Assembly: GCF_001424265.1 (NCBI RefSeq)
Contig: NZ_LMOV01000007.1
Span: 1-64,000 of the forward strand
Direction of reading: 5' to 3'
Source: Acidovorax sp. Leaf160
GTDB taxonomy: Bacteria > Pseudomonadota > Gammaproteobacteria > Burkholderiales > Burkholderiaceae_C
Length of the DNA: 64,000 bases
Shown here: positions 1 through 8,190 of the stretch, one piece after another
Numbering within the stretch: position 1 is the first letter of the stretch
Layout: every line of letters starts with the position of its first letter
Notes under the pieces: generated by a model
What the model was told of the DNA's origin: nothing
Databases searched by the model: none
What the model saw: the letters and a program-made list of their open reading frames with translations, nothing else
Made by a program: the position numbers and the translations under genes

Positions 1-30
1 AGGGCAAGTTTGGCGAGTTCGTGCTGCTGG
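1..30. other. Non-tuf sequence at window start
   Basis: These 30 bases lie where the tuf reading frame should continue upstream, but the frame-matched translation ends in ASSCCW instead of the EF-Tu sequence (normally ...NNYR) that precedes [10 protein letters not shown]. Homology to EF-Tu begins abruptly at base 31. I cannot identify the source of the 30 bases. A contig-end or repeat-collapse artefact is the simplest reading, because tuf is usually present in two near-identical copies in this group. Confidence 0.6.
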
Positions 31-231
31 CCACAGTTCTACTTCCGCACGACCGACGTCACTGGCGCCATCGAGCTGCCAGAAGGCAAGGAAATGGTCA
101 TGCCTGGCGACAACGTGTCGATCACCGTCAAGCTGATCAACCCCATCGCCATGGAAGAAGGTCTGCGCTTCGCTATCCGTGAAGGCGGTCGTACCGTCGG
201 CGCCGGCGTCGTGGCCAAGGTCATTGCTTAA
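31..231 (+). CDS. tuf: Elongation factor Tu, C-terminal fragment
   Basis: The fragment holds the last 66 residues of EF-Tu (domain III), starting at [12 protein letters not shown] and ending [12 protein letters not shown]-Tu brings aminoacyl-tRNA to the ribosome as a GTP complex in the cytoplasm. The GTPase domain and domain II are not in the window. The gene sits 24 bases before rpsJ, the usual str/S10 junction order (fusA-tuf-rpsJ), so it is probably the last gene of the str operon. The expected upstream residues are replaced by unrelated sequence at bases 1-30, so the gene as shown is either cut by the window edge plus an assembly error, or truly broken. Confidence 0.9.
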   Translation, partial: PQFYFRTTDVTGAIELPEGKEMVMPGDNVSITVKLINPIAMEEGLRFAIREGGRTVGAGVVAKVIA

Positions 232-255
232 TATTTAAGCAATAAAGGAACTGCC

Positions 256-567
256 ATGTCCAAGCAAAAGATCCGCATCCGCCTGAAGGCTTTCGATTAC
301 AAGCTGATCGACCAGTCCGCCGCTGAAATCGTCGACACCGCCAAGCGCACCGGCGCCATCGTCAAGGGCCCCGTGCCCCTGCCGACGCGCATGAAGCGCT
401 TCGACATCCTGCGTTCGCCGCACGTCAACAAGACGTCGCGCGACCAGCTGGAAATCCGCACCCACCAGCGTCTGATGGACATCGTGGACCCGACCGACAA
501 GACGGTCGACGCCCTGATGAAGCTCGACCTGCCGGCTGGCGTGGACGTCGAGATCAAGCTGCAGTAA
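256..567 (+). CDS. rpsJ: 30S ribosomal protein S10
   Basis: This 103-residue protein is full length for S10. It begins [19 protein letters not shown] and contains the conserved [20 protein letters not shown] segment. S10 sits in the head of the small subunit and, in other bacteria, also binds NusB in antitermination. An AAAGGA ribosome-binding site precedes the ATG. It follows tuf by 24 bases and is separated from rplC by 243 bases, unlike the tight packing of the genes after it. It may therefore be transcribed mainly with the upstream str genes. Confidence 0.98.
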   Translation: MSKQKIRIRLKAFDYKLIDQSAAEIVDTAKRTGAIVKGPVPLPTRMKRFDILRSPHVNKTSRDQLEIRTHQRLMDIVDPTDKTVDALMKLDLPAGVDVEIKLQ

Positions 568-608
568 TTGCGCTGAACCGTGGCGCGGCGTTCACGCTGC
601 GCCCTTCC

Positions 609-647
609 TATAACGCGGACTTGCCTGAAAAGGCAGTCCGCGTTATA
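609..647 (+). terminator. Perfect stem-loop after rpsJ overlapping a promoter
   Basis: Bases 609-621 and 635-647 are a 13-bp perfect inverted repeat (TATAACGCGGACT with its complement). An inner GCCT-GAAA-AGGC stem extends it, with one bulged T. No U-run follows directly. It may end or attenuate rpsJ transcription. As DNA, it also spans the -35/-10 region proposed for the rplC promoter. Confidence 0.45.
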
Positions 648-650
648 CTT
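621..650 (+). promoter_or_regulatory. Putative sigma-70 promoter for rplC-rpsQ
   Basis: TTGCCT (621-626) and TATACT (645-650) are separated by 18 bases, a good match to a vegetative promoter. The proposed start, near 657, would give a leader of about 150 bases before rplC. The placement explains why rplC onward is separated from rpsJ. This is read from sequence only. Confidence 0.5.
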
Positions 651-810
651 TGCGGCTTCGCCTTTTTTGCGCATCTTTTAGAGGTGCGCAGCGCGGCGAA
701 GTTTTATCAACCTTCTTTCGCGCACGCAGGTAATGCACTTTCAGTGCGGCCGACCGTGCAAACGCCTTGGCCAATTGAAGTCGAGGCGGTGAAAGTTTTG
801 GAGAAAACCA
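651..810 (+). promoter_or_regulatory. Structured leader upstream of rplC
   Basis: The leader contains inverted repeats: CTTCGCC (656-662) with GGCGAAG (695-701), an inner pair of TGCGCA (668-673 and 685-690) followed by a T-rich stretch, and a small hairpin GCACT-TTC-AGTGC (735-747). In E. coli, L4 represses its own operon through a leader before rpsJ. Here rplD (L4) is the second gene after this leader, so autogenous control acting here is possible. That role is inference. Confidence 0.35.
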
Positions 811-1485
811 ATGAGTCTGAGCAACTCCCTGGGGTTGCTGGGTCGCAAGGTGGGCATGATGCGTCTGTTCACCGATGACGGGGACGCAGTGCCTGTCACG
901 GTGGTGGATGTGTCCAACAACCGCGTGACCCAGATCAAAACCGAAGAGAACGATGGCTACGTGTCCCTGCAGGTCACGTTCGGTTCGCGCAAAGCATCGC
1001 GCGTGACCAAGCCAGAAGCCGGTCACCTCGCCAAGGCGGGTGTCGAAGCCGGTGAAATCATCCGCGAATTCCGCGTGACCGCTGAAACCGCCGGCAAGTA
1101 CGCCGCCGGTGCCGCCGTGCCCGTGGCTGACGTGTTCGCAGTGGGCCAGAAGGTCGATGTGCAAGGCACCTCGATCGGTAAGGGCTACGCCGGCACGATC
1201 AAGCGCCACAACATGTCGTCGCAGCGCGCCTCCCACGGTAACAGCCGTTCGCACAATGTCCCCGGCTCGATCGGTATGGCACAAGACCCAGGTCGCGTGT
1301 TTCCGGGCAAGCGCATGACGGGCCATCTGGGCGACGTGACGGTCACCACGCAAAACCTCGACGTGATTCGTATCGACGAAGCACGCCAACTGCTCTTGAT
1401 CAAGGGCGCTGTTCCGGGCTCCAAGGGTGGCTTCGTGACGGTGCGTCCCGCAGTCAAGGCCAAAGCCGCTGAAGGAGCGAACTAA
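811..1485 (+). CDS. rplC: 50S ribosomal protein L3
   Basis: This 224-residue L3 starts at the first ATG behind a GGAGAAAA ribosome-binding site. L3 is an early assembly protein near the peptidyl-transferase centre. The conserved loop at residues 133-175 ([17 protein letters not shown], then [18 protein letters not shown]) includes Gln158 in the context that PrmB methylates in E. coli. It is the first gene of the tightly packed run to rpsQ. Its stop codon overlaps the rplD start (TAATG). Confidence 0.98.
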   Translation: MSLSNSLGLLGRKVGMMRLFTDDGDAVPVTVVDVSNNRVTQIKTEENDGYVSLQVTFGSRKASRVTKPEAGHLAKAGVEAGEIIREFRVTAETAGKYAAGAAVPVADVFAVGQKVDVQGTSIGKGYAGTIKRHNMSSQRASHGNSRSHNVPGSIGMAQDPGRVFPGKRMTGHLGDVTVTTQNLDVIRIDEARQLLLIKGAVPGSKGGFVTVRPAVKAKAAEGAN

Positions 1486-2105
1486 TGCAGCTCGAACTCC
1501 TGAATGACCAAGGCCAGGCCGCATCCAAGTTCGATGCCCCTGAGACCGTGTTCGGTCGTGAATTCAACGAAGACCTGGTGCACCAGATCGTCGTCGCTTA
1601 CCAGGCCAACGGCCGCCAAGGCACGCGCGCCCAGAAGGACCGCGAGCAGGTTCGCCACTCGACCAAGAAGCCTTTCAAGCAAAAGGGCACCGGCCGCGCT
1701 CGCGCCGGTATGACCTCCTCGCCTCTGTGGCGTGGGGGCGGTCGCATCTTCCCGAACCTGCCTGAAGAAAACTTCACGCAGAAGATCAACAAGAAGATGT
1801 ACCGCGCCGGCATGGCCGCCATCCTGTCCCAGCTGGCCCGCGAAGGCCGCCTGGCCGTGGTGGACTCGCTGACGATCGACTCGCCGAAGACCAAGGTCCT
1901 GGCCGACAAGTTCAAGGCGATGAATCTGCAATCGGTGATGGTGATCGCTGAAGAAGTGGACGAAAACCTGTACCTCGCCTCGCGCAATCTGAAGAACGTG
2001 TTCATCGTCGAACCACGTTACGCAGATCCCGTGTCGCTGGTGCACTACAAGAAAGTGCTCGTCACCAAGGGCGCTATCGACAAACTCAAGGAGATGTTCG
2101 CATGA
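1485..2105 (+). CDS. rplD: 50S ribosomal protein L4
   Basis: L4 of 206 residues, normal length. It carries the extended basic loop at about residues 45-85 ([22 protein letters not shown]) that lines the peptide exit tunnel. Its ATG overlaps the rplC stop by one base and its end overlaps rplW by four (ATGA), so translation is probably coupled. In enterobacteria L4 is the autogenous repressor of the S10 operon. The leader at 651-810 is the place to look for a similar target here. Confidence 0.98.
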   Translation: MQLELLNDQGQAASKFDAPETVFGREFNEDLVHQIVVAYQANGRQGTRAQKDREQVRHSTKKPFKQKGTGRARAGMTSSPLWRGGGRIFPNLPEENFTQKINKKMYRAGMAAILSQLAREGRLAVVDSLTIDSPKTKVLADKFKAMNLQSVMVIAEEVDENLYLASRNLKNVFIVEPRYADPVSLVHYKKVLVTKGAIDKLKEMFA

Positions 2106-2416
2106 GCACGATCCAGTTTGACGAAGGCCGTCTGATGCAGGTGCTGGTCGCTCCCATCGTGTCCGAAAAGGCCACCATGGTTGCCGAGAAGTCCAATGCT
2201 GTGACGTTCAAGGTGCTGCAGAACGCTACCAAGCCCGAAATCAAGGCCGCTGTGGAATTGATGTTCAAGGTCGAGGTCAAGGGCGTTTCTGTGGTGAACA
2301 CCAAAGGCAAGGCCAAGCGCTTTGGCAAGACGATGGGTCGCCGCGACAACGTGCGCAAGGCCTACGTGACGCTGAAGGAAGGCCAAGAGCTGAACCTGTC
2401 CGGGGAGGCCGCGTAA
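2102..2416 (+). CDS. rplW: 50S ribosomal protein L23
   Basis: L23, 104 residues, at the exit of the peptide tunnel where trigger factor and SRP dock. Typical segments are [19 protein letters not shown] near the N-terminus and [17 protein letters not shown] near the C-terminus. The start ATG lies inside the rplD stop (ATGA). The stop is immediately followed by the rplB ATG with no spacer, so coupling to both neighbours is expected. Confidence 0.98.
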   Translation: MSTIQFDEGRLMQVLVAPIVSEKATMVAEKSNAVTFKVLQNATKPEIKAAVELMFKVEVKGVSVVNTKGKAKRFGKTMGRRDNVRKAYVTLKEGQELNLSGEAA

Positions 2417-3241
2417 ATGGCAGTCATCAAAATGAAACCGACCTCGCCTGGCCAACGTGCCGTGGTGAAGGTCACGCGTGACCACCTGTACAAGGGTGAC
2501 GCTTACGCCCCCCTGCTGGAGCCTCAGTTCCAGAAGGCCGGCCGTAACAACAACGGTCACATCACCACCCGTCACAAGGGCGGTGGCCACAAGCACCACT
2601 ACCGCGTGGTGGACTTCAAGCGCAACAAGGACGGCATTCCTGCGAAGGTCGAACGCGTTGAGTACGACCCGAACCGTACGGCCCACATCGCTCTGGTGTG
2701 CTATGCCGACGGTGAGCGTCGCTACATCATCGCTCCGCGTGGCCTGGAAGCCGGCGCAACGCTGATGTCCGGTTCGGAAGCCCCGATCCGTGCAGGCAAC
2801 ACGCTGCCCATCCGCAACATCCCCGTGGGTTCGACCATCCACTGCATCGAGCTCAAGCCCGGTGCCGGTGCGCAGATCGCCCGCTCGGCGGGTGCTTCGG
2901 CAACGCTGCTGGCCCGTGAAGGCGTCTATGCCCAGGTGCGTATGCGCTCGGGTGAAGTGCGCAAGATCCACATCGAATGCCGCGCCACCATTGGCGAAGT
3001 GGCCAACGAAGAACACAGCCTGCGCCAACTGGGCAAGGCCGGTGTGAAGCGTTGGATGGGTATTCGTCCGACGGTTCGCGGCGTGGCCATGAACCCGGTG
3101 GATCACCCGCACGGTGGTGGCGAAGGCCGTACCGGCGAAGGCCGCCATGCTGTCGATCCTTGGGGCAATCTGACCAAGGGTTATCGCACCCGCAACAACA
3201 AGCGCACACAAGTGATGATTGTGTCGCGTCGCAAGAAGTAA
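2417..3241 (+). CDS. rplB: 50S ribosomal protein L2
   Basis: L2 of 274 residues, needed for subunit association and peptidyl transfer. The highly conserved C-terminal segment [18 protein letters not shown] is intact, including the functionally important His in DHPHGGG, followed by the basic tail [13 protein letters not shown]. It starts on the base after the rplW stop. Confidence 0.98.
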   Translation: MAVIKMKPTSPGQRAVVKVTRDHLYKGDAYAPLLEPQFQKAGRNNNGHITTRHKGGGHKHHYRVVDFKRNKDGIPAKVERVEYDPNRTAHIALVCYADGERRYIIAPRGLEAGATLMSGSEAPIRAGNTLPIRNIPVGSTIHCIELKPGAGAQIARSAGASATLLAREGVYAQVRMRSGEVRKIHIECRATIGEVANEEHSLRQLGKAGVKRWMGIRPTVRGVAMNPVDHPHGGGEGRTGEGRHAVDPWGNLTKGYRTRNNKRTQVMIVSRRKK

Positions 3242-3251
3242 GGGATAACAA

Positions 3252-3527
3252 ATGACTCGCTCTCTCAAAAAGGGTCCGTTTGTTGACCACCACTTGCTGG
3301 CGAAGGTCGAAAAGGCCGTGGCCACCAAGGACAAGAAACCAGTCAAGACCTGGTCGCGTCGCTCCATGGTTCTGCCCGATTTCATCGGTCTGACCATCGC
3401 CGTTCACAACGGCAAGCAACACGTGCCGGTCTATGTCACCGACCAGATGGTGGGCCACAAGCTGGGCGAATTCGCCCTGACGCGCACCTTCAAGGGTCAC
3501 CCCGCTGACAAAAAAGTCAAGAAGTAA
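3252..3527 (+). CDS. rpsS: 30S ribosomal protein S19
   Basis: S19, 91 residues, in the small-subunit head next to S13. It begins [16 protein letters not shown] and keeps the conserved [20 protein letters not shown] segment and the lysine-rich C-terminus. It is 10 bases after rplB and 9 bases before rplV, in the standard S10-operon order. Confidence 0.98.
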   Translation: MTRSLKKGPFVDHHLLAKVEKAVATKDKKPVKTWSRRSMVLPDFIGLTIAVHNGKQHVPVYVTDQMVGHKLGEFALTRTFKGHPADKKVKK

Positions 3528-3536
3528 GGAACGACC

Positions 3537-3869
3537 ATGTCTGAAACACGTGCAGTCCTCCGGGGCGTCCGTCTGTCGGTCGACAAGGGCCGTCTGGTCG
3601 CAGATCTGATCCGCGGCAAGAAGGTCGATCAAGCCCTGAACATCCTGACATTCACGCAGAAAAAAGCTGCCGGCATCGTCAAGAAGGTTCTGGAGTCCGC
3701 CATCGCCAACGCTGAGCACAACGACGGCGCCGACATCGACGAACTGAAGGTCAAGACCATCTACGTCGAACAAGGCACGACGCTCAAGCGCTTCACCGCG
3801 CGCGCCAAGGGCCGCGGCAACCGCATCAGCAAGCCCACGTGCCATGTGTACGTGACGGTCGGCAACTAA
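3537..3869 (+). CDS. rplV: 50S ribosomal protein L22
   Basis: L22, 110 residues. It contributes the beta-hairpin at the tunnel constriction: residues around 80-100 ([19 protein letters not shown]) form the hairpin that macrolide-resistance changes affect in other species. Length and ending ([13 protein letters not shown]) are typical. The ATG has an AAGGA site upstream. rpsC follows after 14 bases. Confidence 0.97.
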   Translation: MSETRAVLRGVRLSVDKGRLVADLIRGKKVDQALNILTFTQKKAAGIVKKVLESAIANAEHNDGADIDELKVKTIYVEQGTTLKRFTARAKGRGNRISKPTCHVYVTVGN

Positions 3870-3883
3870 AGGCTCGGAAGACT

Positions 3884-4768
3884 ATGGGACAGAAAATCCA
3901 TCCTACCGGCTTCCGCCTGGCGGTCAGCCGCAACTGGGCCAGCCGCTGGTACGCAAGCAACCGTGATTTCGCCGGCATGCTGGCCGAAGACATCAAGGTG
4001 CGCGAATACCTGAAGGCCAAGCTGAAGAACGCCGCCGTCTCGCGCATCCTGATCGAGCGTCCTGCCAAGAACGCACGCATCACCATCTACTCGGCACGTC
4101 CGGGCGTGGTGATCGGCAAGAAGGGCGAGGACATCGAGAACCTCAAGCGTGAACTGGCTACCCGCCTGGGCGTGCCTGTCGCAGTGAACATCGAAGAAGT
4201 GCGCAAGCCTGAAATCGATGCCAAGCTGATCGCCGACAGCATCACCCAGCAGCTGGAAAAGCGGATCATGTTCCGCCGCGCCATGAAGCGCGCCATGCAA
4301 AACGCCATGCGTCTGGGTGCCCAAGGCATCAAGATCATGTCGGCTGGCCGTCTGAACGGTATCGAAATCGCACGTACCGAGTGGTACCGCGAAGGCCGTG
4401 TGCCACTGCACACCCTGCGCGCCGACATCGACTACGGCACCTCCGAAGCCAAGACCACCTATGGTGTGATCGGCGTGAAGGTCTGGGTCTACAAGGGCGA
4501 CACGCTGGGCCGCAACGATCTGCCAGCCGCAGAGACGCCGCGTCCTGAAGAAGAGCGCCGTCCCCGTGGTCCACGCCGCGATGGCCGCCCAGGTGGCGAC
4601 CGTCCAGGCGCTGGCCGTGGTGGTCCACGCCGTCCCGTGGGTGCCAATGCGGCTCCCGCAGACGGCAGCGACAAGCCCGCCGGTGCCGGTGGCGCCGATA
4701 ACACCGCCGTTAAGCGCGTTCGCAAGGTTGACGCGCCCGCTACAGCAGCGGACGGCAAAGGAGAATAA
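3884..4768 (+). CDS. rpsC: 30S ribosomal protein S3 with extended C-terminus
   Basis: The start is set at the ATG of [14 protein letters not shown], the universal S3 N-terminus; the same frame is open 45 bases further upstream. The product is 294 residues against 233 in E. coli. The type II KH domain is clear ([18 protein letters not shown], with GKKG as the GxxG loop), and the C-terminal S3 domain follows. From about residue 212 an Arg/Gly/Pro-rich then Ala/Asp-rich tail of some 80 residues ([16 protein letters not shown]) is added, which looks disordered and RNA-binding. S3 forms part of the mRNA entry channel. Function of the tail is unknown. Confidence 0.97.
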   Translation: MGQKIHPTGFRLAVSRNWASRWYASNRDFAGMLAEDIKVREYLKAKLKNAAVSRILIERPAKNARITIYSARPGVVIGKKGEDIENLKRELATRLGVPVAVNIEEVRKPEIDAKLIADSITQQLEKRIMFRRAMKRAMQNAMRLGAQGIKIMSAGRLNGIEIARTEWYREGRVPLHTLRADIDYGTSEAKTTYGVIGVKVWVYKGDTLGRNDLPAAETPRPEEERRPRGPRRDGRPGGDRPGAGRGGPRRPVGANAAPADGSDKPAGAGGADNTAVKRVRKVDAPATAADGKGE

Positions 4769-4770
4769 AG

Positions 4771-5187
4771 ATGCTGCAACCCGCTCGCCGCAAGTACCGC
4801 AAAGAGCAGAAGGGCCGTAACACCGGCGTTGCCACCCGTGGCAACTCGGTGGCCTTCGGCGACTTCGGCCTGAAGTGCACGGACCGTGGCCGTCTGACGG
4901 CCCGCCAGATCGAGGCCGCACGCCGTGCGATCTCCCGCCACGTGAAGCGTGGTGGCCGTATCTGGATCCGCGTCTTCCCCGACAAGCCGATCTCCACCAA
5001 GCCCGCAGAAGTGCGTATGGGTAACGGTAAGGGCAACCCCGAGTACTACGTGGCTGAAATCCAGCCCGGCAAGGTGGTGTTCGAGATCGTTGGCGTTCCG
5101 GAAGAACTGGCCCGTGAAGCGTTCCGCCTGGCTGCTGCCAAGCTGCCGCTGCGCACCACGTTCGTGGCTCGTCAAATCGGCGCTTGA
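4771..5187 (+). CDS. rplP: 50S ribosomal protein L16
   Basis: L16, 138 residues, near the A-site tRNA elbow. It begins [17 protein letters not shown] and has the conserved [17 protein letters not shown] segment. The ATG is two bases after the rpsC stop. The length is as expected. Confidence 0.98.
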   Translation: MLQPARRKYRKEQKGRNTGVATRGNSVAFGDFGLKCTDRGRLTARQIEAARRAISRHVKRGGRIWIRVFPDKPISTKPAEVRMGNGKGNPEYYVAEIQPGKVVFEIVGVPEELAREAFRLAAAKLPLRTTFVARQIGA

Positions 5188-5201
5188 TCAGGAGAATTGA
5201 A

Positions 5202-5399
5202 ATGACCAAAGCTGCTGAACTGCGCCAAAAAGACGTCGCTGGCATCGAAGCCGAAATCAAGTCCTTGCAAAAGGCGCATTTCGGTCTGCGCATGCAGAAG
5301 GCCACGCAACAACTGGCCAACACGAACACGCTGCGTATCACCCGTCGTGATATCGCCCGCGCCAAGACCATCCTTGCTGAAAAGCAAGCCGCCAAGTAA
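5202..5399 (+). CDS. rpmC: 50S ribosomal protein L29
   Basis: L29, 65 residues ([19 protein letters not shown]...). It is a small helical protein at the tunnel exit. The start is taken at the ATG at 5202, which has an AGGAG site 7 bases upstream; the six codons before it in frame are not typical of L29. It lies between rplP and rpsQ as in other S10 operons. Confidence 0.96.
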   Translation: MTKAAELRQKDVAGIEAEIKSLQKAHFGLRMQKATQQLANTNTLRITRRDIARAKTILAEKQAAK

Positions 5400-5411
5400 A
5401 GAGGAGCCCAC

Positions 5412-5681
5412 ATGACGGAAGCTAAAAGATCCCTCAAGCGCACCTTGATTGGCAAGGTGGTCAGCGACAAGCGTCAAAAGACCGTGACCGTGCTGGTCGA
5501 GCGCCGTGTGAAGCATGAGCTCTACGGCAAGATCGTCGCGAAGTCGAGCAAGTACCACGCCCATGATGAAAATGGCGAGTACAAGCTGGGCGACACGATC
5601 GAGATCACCGAGAGCCGTCCCCTGTCCAAGACCAAGAACTGGGTTGCGACCCGTCTGGTCCAGAAGGCCGGCCTGCTCTGA
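5412..5681 (+). CDS. rpsQ: 30S ribosomal protein S17
   Basis: S17, 89 residues, an early 16S rRNA binder. The OB-fold core is visible ([20 protein letters not shown] and [18 protein letters not shown]). It has a GAGGAG ribosome-binding site. It is the last gene before a strong terminator. The spc-operon gene rplN that follows rpsQ in E. coli is not here. Confidence 0.98.
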   Translation: MTEAKRSLKRTLIGKVVSDKRQKTVTVLVERRVKHELYGKIVAKSSKYHAHDENGEYKLGDTIEITESRPLSKTKNWVATRLVQKAGLL

Positions 5682-5727
5682 TCGCTGCACTGGCGGGCCC
5701 GCAAGGCCGCCAGACTGCACATCCCTG

Positions 5728-5759
5728 AAAAACGACCCACAATGTGGGTCGTTTTTTTT
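5728..5759 (+). terminator. Rho-independent terminator of the S10 operon
   Basis: A 13-bp perfect stem (5728-5740 with 5744-5756), AAAAACGACCCAC and its complement around a 3-base loop, runs into a run of eight Ts. It ends the rplC-rpsQ transcript and, because of the A-run at its left, could also act on the other strand. Confidence 0.93.
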
Positions 5760-5845
5760 ATTCCCGAATGGCTTCGGGCGGGTTGCGGTCTTCCCTCCGT
5801 TCCTCGCTCTCTCAATCAACCATTCATCACCCTGAGGAGATAGAC

Positions 5846-6352
5846 ATGATCAAAGTCGGCGACGCACTGCCAGCCACCACCCTGATGGAGTATTCCGAAG
5901 TCGAAGGCAACGGCTGCAGCCTCGGCCCCAACGCCGTGGACGTGTCCCAAGCCACTGCTGGCAAGACCATTGCCGTCTTCGCGGTGCCTGGTGCCTTCAC
6001 GCCCACCTGCTCGGCCAAGCATGTGCCGGGTTACGTGGAGCAGGCCGACGCCTTCAAGGCCGCCGGTGTCGATGAAATCTGGTGCCTGAGCGTGAACGAC
6101 GCCTTCGTGATGGGCGCCTGGGCGCGCGACCAGAAGACGAACGGCAAGGTCCGCATGCTGGCCGACGGCGATGCGGCCTTCGCCAAGGCCACCGGCCTGA
6201 CGCTGGACCTGAACGGCAAGGGCCTGGGGCTGCGCAGCAACCGCTACTCCATGCTGGTCAAGGACGGCAAGGTCGTCTCGCTGAACGTCGAGGCACCGGG
6301 CAAGTTCGAGGTGAGCGACGCAGCCACGCTGCTGGGCCAGGCCCAGGCCTGA
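5846..6352 (+). CDS. Peroxiredoxin, Prx5 type
   Basis: The protein has 168 residues from the ATG of MIKVGDALP, which follows a GAGGAG site. It has a thioredoxin fold of the AhpC/TSA-redoxin class. The peroxidatic Cys is Cys55 in the signature VPGAFTPTCSAKHVPGY, typical of Prx5 enzymes that reduce H2O2 and organic hydroperoxides using thioredoxin, glutathione or glutaredoxin. Two more Cys (24 and 80) are present; whether either resolves the sulfenate cannot be told. No glutaredoxin domain is fused. It stands alone between two terminator-like hairpins in the cytoplasmic protein set. Substrate is not determined. Confidence 0.93.
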   Translation: MIKVGDALPATTLMEYSEVEGNGCSLGPNAVDVSQATAGKTIAVFAVPGAFTPTCSAKHVPGYVEQADAFKAAGVDEIWCLSVNDAFVMGAWARDQKTNGKVRMLADGDAAFAKATGLTLDLNGKGLGLRSNRYSMLVKDGKVVSLNVEAPGKFEVSDAATLLGQAQA

Positions 6353-6385
6353 TCGGCCCAGGCCGCGCCGGCCAGACGATTCCAC

Positions 6386-6417
6386 CGCGCCGGGCTGCTC
6401 ATGGCTTGCCCGGCGCG
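6386..6417 (+). terminator. GC-rich hairpin after peroxiredoxin
   Basis: A 10-bp perfect inverted repeat, CGCGCCGGGC (6386-6395) with GCCCGGCGCG (6408-6417), around a 12-base loop. No T-run follows, so it is only a possible terminator or an RNA 3'-end stabiliser. Confidence 0.35.
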
Positions 6418-6500
6418 CTGCATTCCGGGCGGCAGGATGGGAGCCGGTTCGCGACTCTGTCGGGCCGGCGTCGACCCGCGGCGAGGCCGGGAGATACTTT

Positions 6501-6548
6501 GCTATTCATTCAATAGCACGCCGCATAGCGAGCGTAGGCGCTCGCGGC
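6501..6548. repeat. Dispersed GCTAT/ATAGC repeat, copy A
   Basis: GCTATTCATTCAATAGC (6501-6517) is an imperfect palindrome followed by a second stem-loop, GCGAGCG (6528-6534) with CGCTCGC (6539-6545). Similar AT-rich cores stand at 7348, 26353, 47971, 52157 and weakly at 61195. Confidence 0.55.
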
Positions 6549-6680
6549 GGAAAGTGTGACTAGAGGCGTTCGGCGCCGTCGCTCCCCGCCATTGCATCGG
6601 CGGGTGACGGCGGAGAGCGCGCAGCGTCGGGTGGGCTATTCGTACCAGTGAAGCGCCACCCGCCCCGGCGCAGCTGCGTC

Positions 6681-7175
6681 TCAGTCGATGTCCGCCTTTA
6701 GGTAGTGCGAGCCCTCCAGCGGGCTGTGGTAGTAGGGTGGAATCTCTTCGAAGCCCAGGTCAGCGTACAGAGCCCGGGCCGATTCCATGCCGTCCAGCGT
6801 GTCGAGCAGCACGCAGGCATAGCCCGCCTGCCGGGCTGCATCCAGCGTGGCTTCGGCGAGCTGTCGGCCCAGGCCGAAGCCGCGGAACGGCTTGCGCACG
6901 TACAGCCGCTTCATCTCGCTTGCATTGGGGTAGTCGGCGGCGTCCATCGGCCGCAGCGCACAGCAGCCGGCGATGCTGCCGTCCACTTGCGCCAGCAGCA
7001 AGTGCCCGCGGGGCGGCGCGTAGTCACCGGGCAGGCCGGCGAGCTCGGCCTCGAAATTCTGGAAGGCCAGGTCGACGCCCAGCGAGTCGGCGTACTCGCG
7101 GAAGATGGCCTGCACGGCAGCCATCTCGTCGGCGCGGGTGGGGGTCAGCAGGGTGACGGCGGGCGTGTGGTCCAC
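6681..7175 (-). CDS. GNAT-family N-acetyltransferase
   Basis: This is an acetyl-CoA-dependent transferase of the GNAT fold. The acetyl-CoA-binding motif is seen as MKRLYVRKPFRGFGLGRQLAE (R/Q-x-x-G-x-G/A), followed by the C-terminal YADLGFEEIPPYYHSP segment. Substrate is unknown. The start is uncertain. The frame is open to an ATG at 7298, but the upstream part is low-complexity. I chose the GTG at 7175 (VDHTPAVTLLTPTRADE), giving 164 residues, close to the usual size for this family. No operon partner is evident; it converges with the peroxiredoxin. Confidence 0.85.
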   Translation of the reverse strand: MDHTPAVTLLTPTRADEMAAVQAIFREYADSLGVDLAFQNFEAELAGLPGDYAPPRGHLLLAQVDGSIAGCCALRPMDAADYPNASEMKRLYVRKPFRGFGLGRQLAEATLDAARQAGYACVLLDTLDGMESARALYADLGFEEIPPYYHSPLEGSHYLKADID

Positions 7176-7347
7176 GGGGCAGGATGCGTCGGCCGAGCGC
7201 AGGCGGGCCGACCCAGGGAGAACGAAACAAGCGGCCAGTGTAGCGGGCGCGATTCCGTGAGGGGTACGTGCTGGGGCCGCAGGCGTGCTCCGGGCCAACC
7301 ACCGGCGCCCAGGCGAGGGGCACCGGTACTCACCTCCAGGATGCTAT

Positions 7348-7391
7348 GCTATTAATAGCAGTGTACCGAGGCTGCAAGGGCGCTGGAGGCC
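7348..7391. repeat. Dispersed GCTAT/ATAGC repeat, copy B
   Basis: GCTATTAATAGC (7348-7359) is a perfect 12-base palindrome. About 12 bases on comes GCTGCAAGGGCGCTGGAGGC, matching the GTGCAGCAAGCGCTGGAGGC that follows copy E at 52157. It lies between the acetyltransferase start and the TlpA-like gene's 3' end. Confidence 0.6.
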
Positions 7392-7439
7392 CAAATGATT
7401 GAAACTCCAGCCCGAGGGCGCTGCCCTGGGGACAAGGAA

Positions 7440-7943
7440 TCAGGTCTCCGCCAGCAAGCGCTCGATGAGCTTGTGCAGTTCGGGAAAGTCCGGAGCGCCG
7501 ACATAGGTCTTCACGATCTCGCCGTGCTTGTTGACGATGAAGGTCGAGGGCGTCAGCTTGACGTCGCCCCAGGCCTGGGCGACGGCGCCGGTGTTGTCGA
7601 TGGCGACCTTGAACGGCAGCTTGCGCGTCTCGGCAAAATTGACGACGTAGCTGGGCGGGTCGTAGCTCATCGCCACGGCCAGCGTGTCGTAGCCCTGGCT
7701 CTGATACTTCTGGTGCGTGGCGACGATCTCGGGCATCTCGGCCACACAGGTGACGCAGCTCGTGGCCCAGAAGTTGACGAGCGTCACCTTGCCGCGCAGG
7801 TCGTCGGTGGTCTGGCGTGTGCCGTCCAGCAGCACGAAAGTGGAGGGCGGCGCAGCGGCCTTGCCGGTGGACAGGAAGATCCAGCCCGCGACGGCGGCGC
7901 AGGCCGCGATCGCGGCGGCGGCCAGTCCATGGGTGATGCGCAT
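7440..7943 (-). CDS. TlpA-like thiol:disulfide oxidoreductase
   Basis: This is a membrane-anchored or exported thioredoxin-fold protein of 167 residues. An N-terminal hydrophobic segment (about residues 6-26) is followed by a TlpA/ResA domain. The redox motif is WATSCVTC with Cys63 and Cys66, and the cis-Pro is in LTPSTFIV. Such proteins act as periplasmic reductants, often for cytochrome c maturation or copper-site assembly. No ccm or cox gene is nearby, so the partner is not known. The Ser before the CxxC differs from the WCPPC type of CcmG. It is a single-gene unit on the minus strand. Confidence 0.9.
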   Translation of the reverse strand: MRITHGLAAAAIAACAAVAGWIFLSTGKAAAPPSTFVLLDGTRQTTDDLRGKVTLVNFWATSCVTCVAEMPEIVATHQKYQSQGYDTLAVAMSYDPPSYVVNFAETRKLPFKVAIDNTGAVAQAWGDVKLTPSTFIVNKHGEIVKTYVGAPDFPELHKLIERLLAET

Positions 7944-8190
7944 AGGTCGTCTCTCTCAAGGGGTGATGCGGTGCGGGCCTCCGCCCGCCACAGGAGGAGG
8001 GGACACCGGAGGGGAAGCTCGCCGCATTGTGCAGCAGCGGTAAATCAGGTGTCTCGGTCGGATCGCCGCCGGAGCCGGAAGTTCGCGCGGCCGGCGCTCG
8101 CCGGCGCACTCCGGCGCACTGCATTGACCTGCGTCAGGCATGCGCGGCTGTGTCCGCACGCCGCCCCGCCGCGTGCCGATAATCGCCTGC

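Larger units (their letters stand above)
6353..6680. other. Intergenic region, no gene seen
   Basis: This is 328 bases between the peroxiredoxin and the minus-strand acetyltransferase. Besides the hairpin at 6386-6417, it holds a GCTAT...ATAGC dispersed repeat copy with an adjoining stem-loop (6501-6548). No convincing open frame with a ribosome-binding site was found. Confidence 0.6.

Noticed and set aside
2045-3397. 450-codon minus-strand frame over rplW-rpsS
   Set aside because: Antisense to ribosomal genes, with low-complexity His/Arg-rich sequence and no ribosome-binding site.
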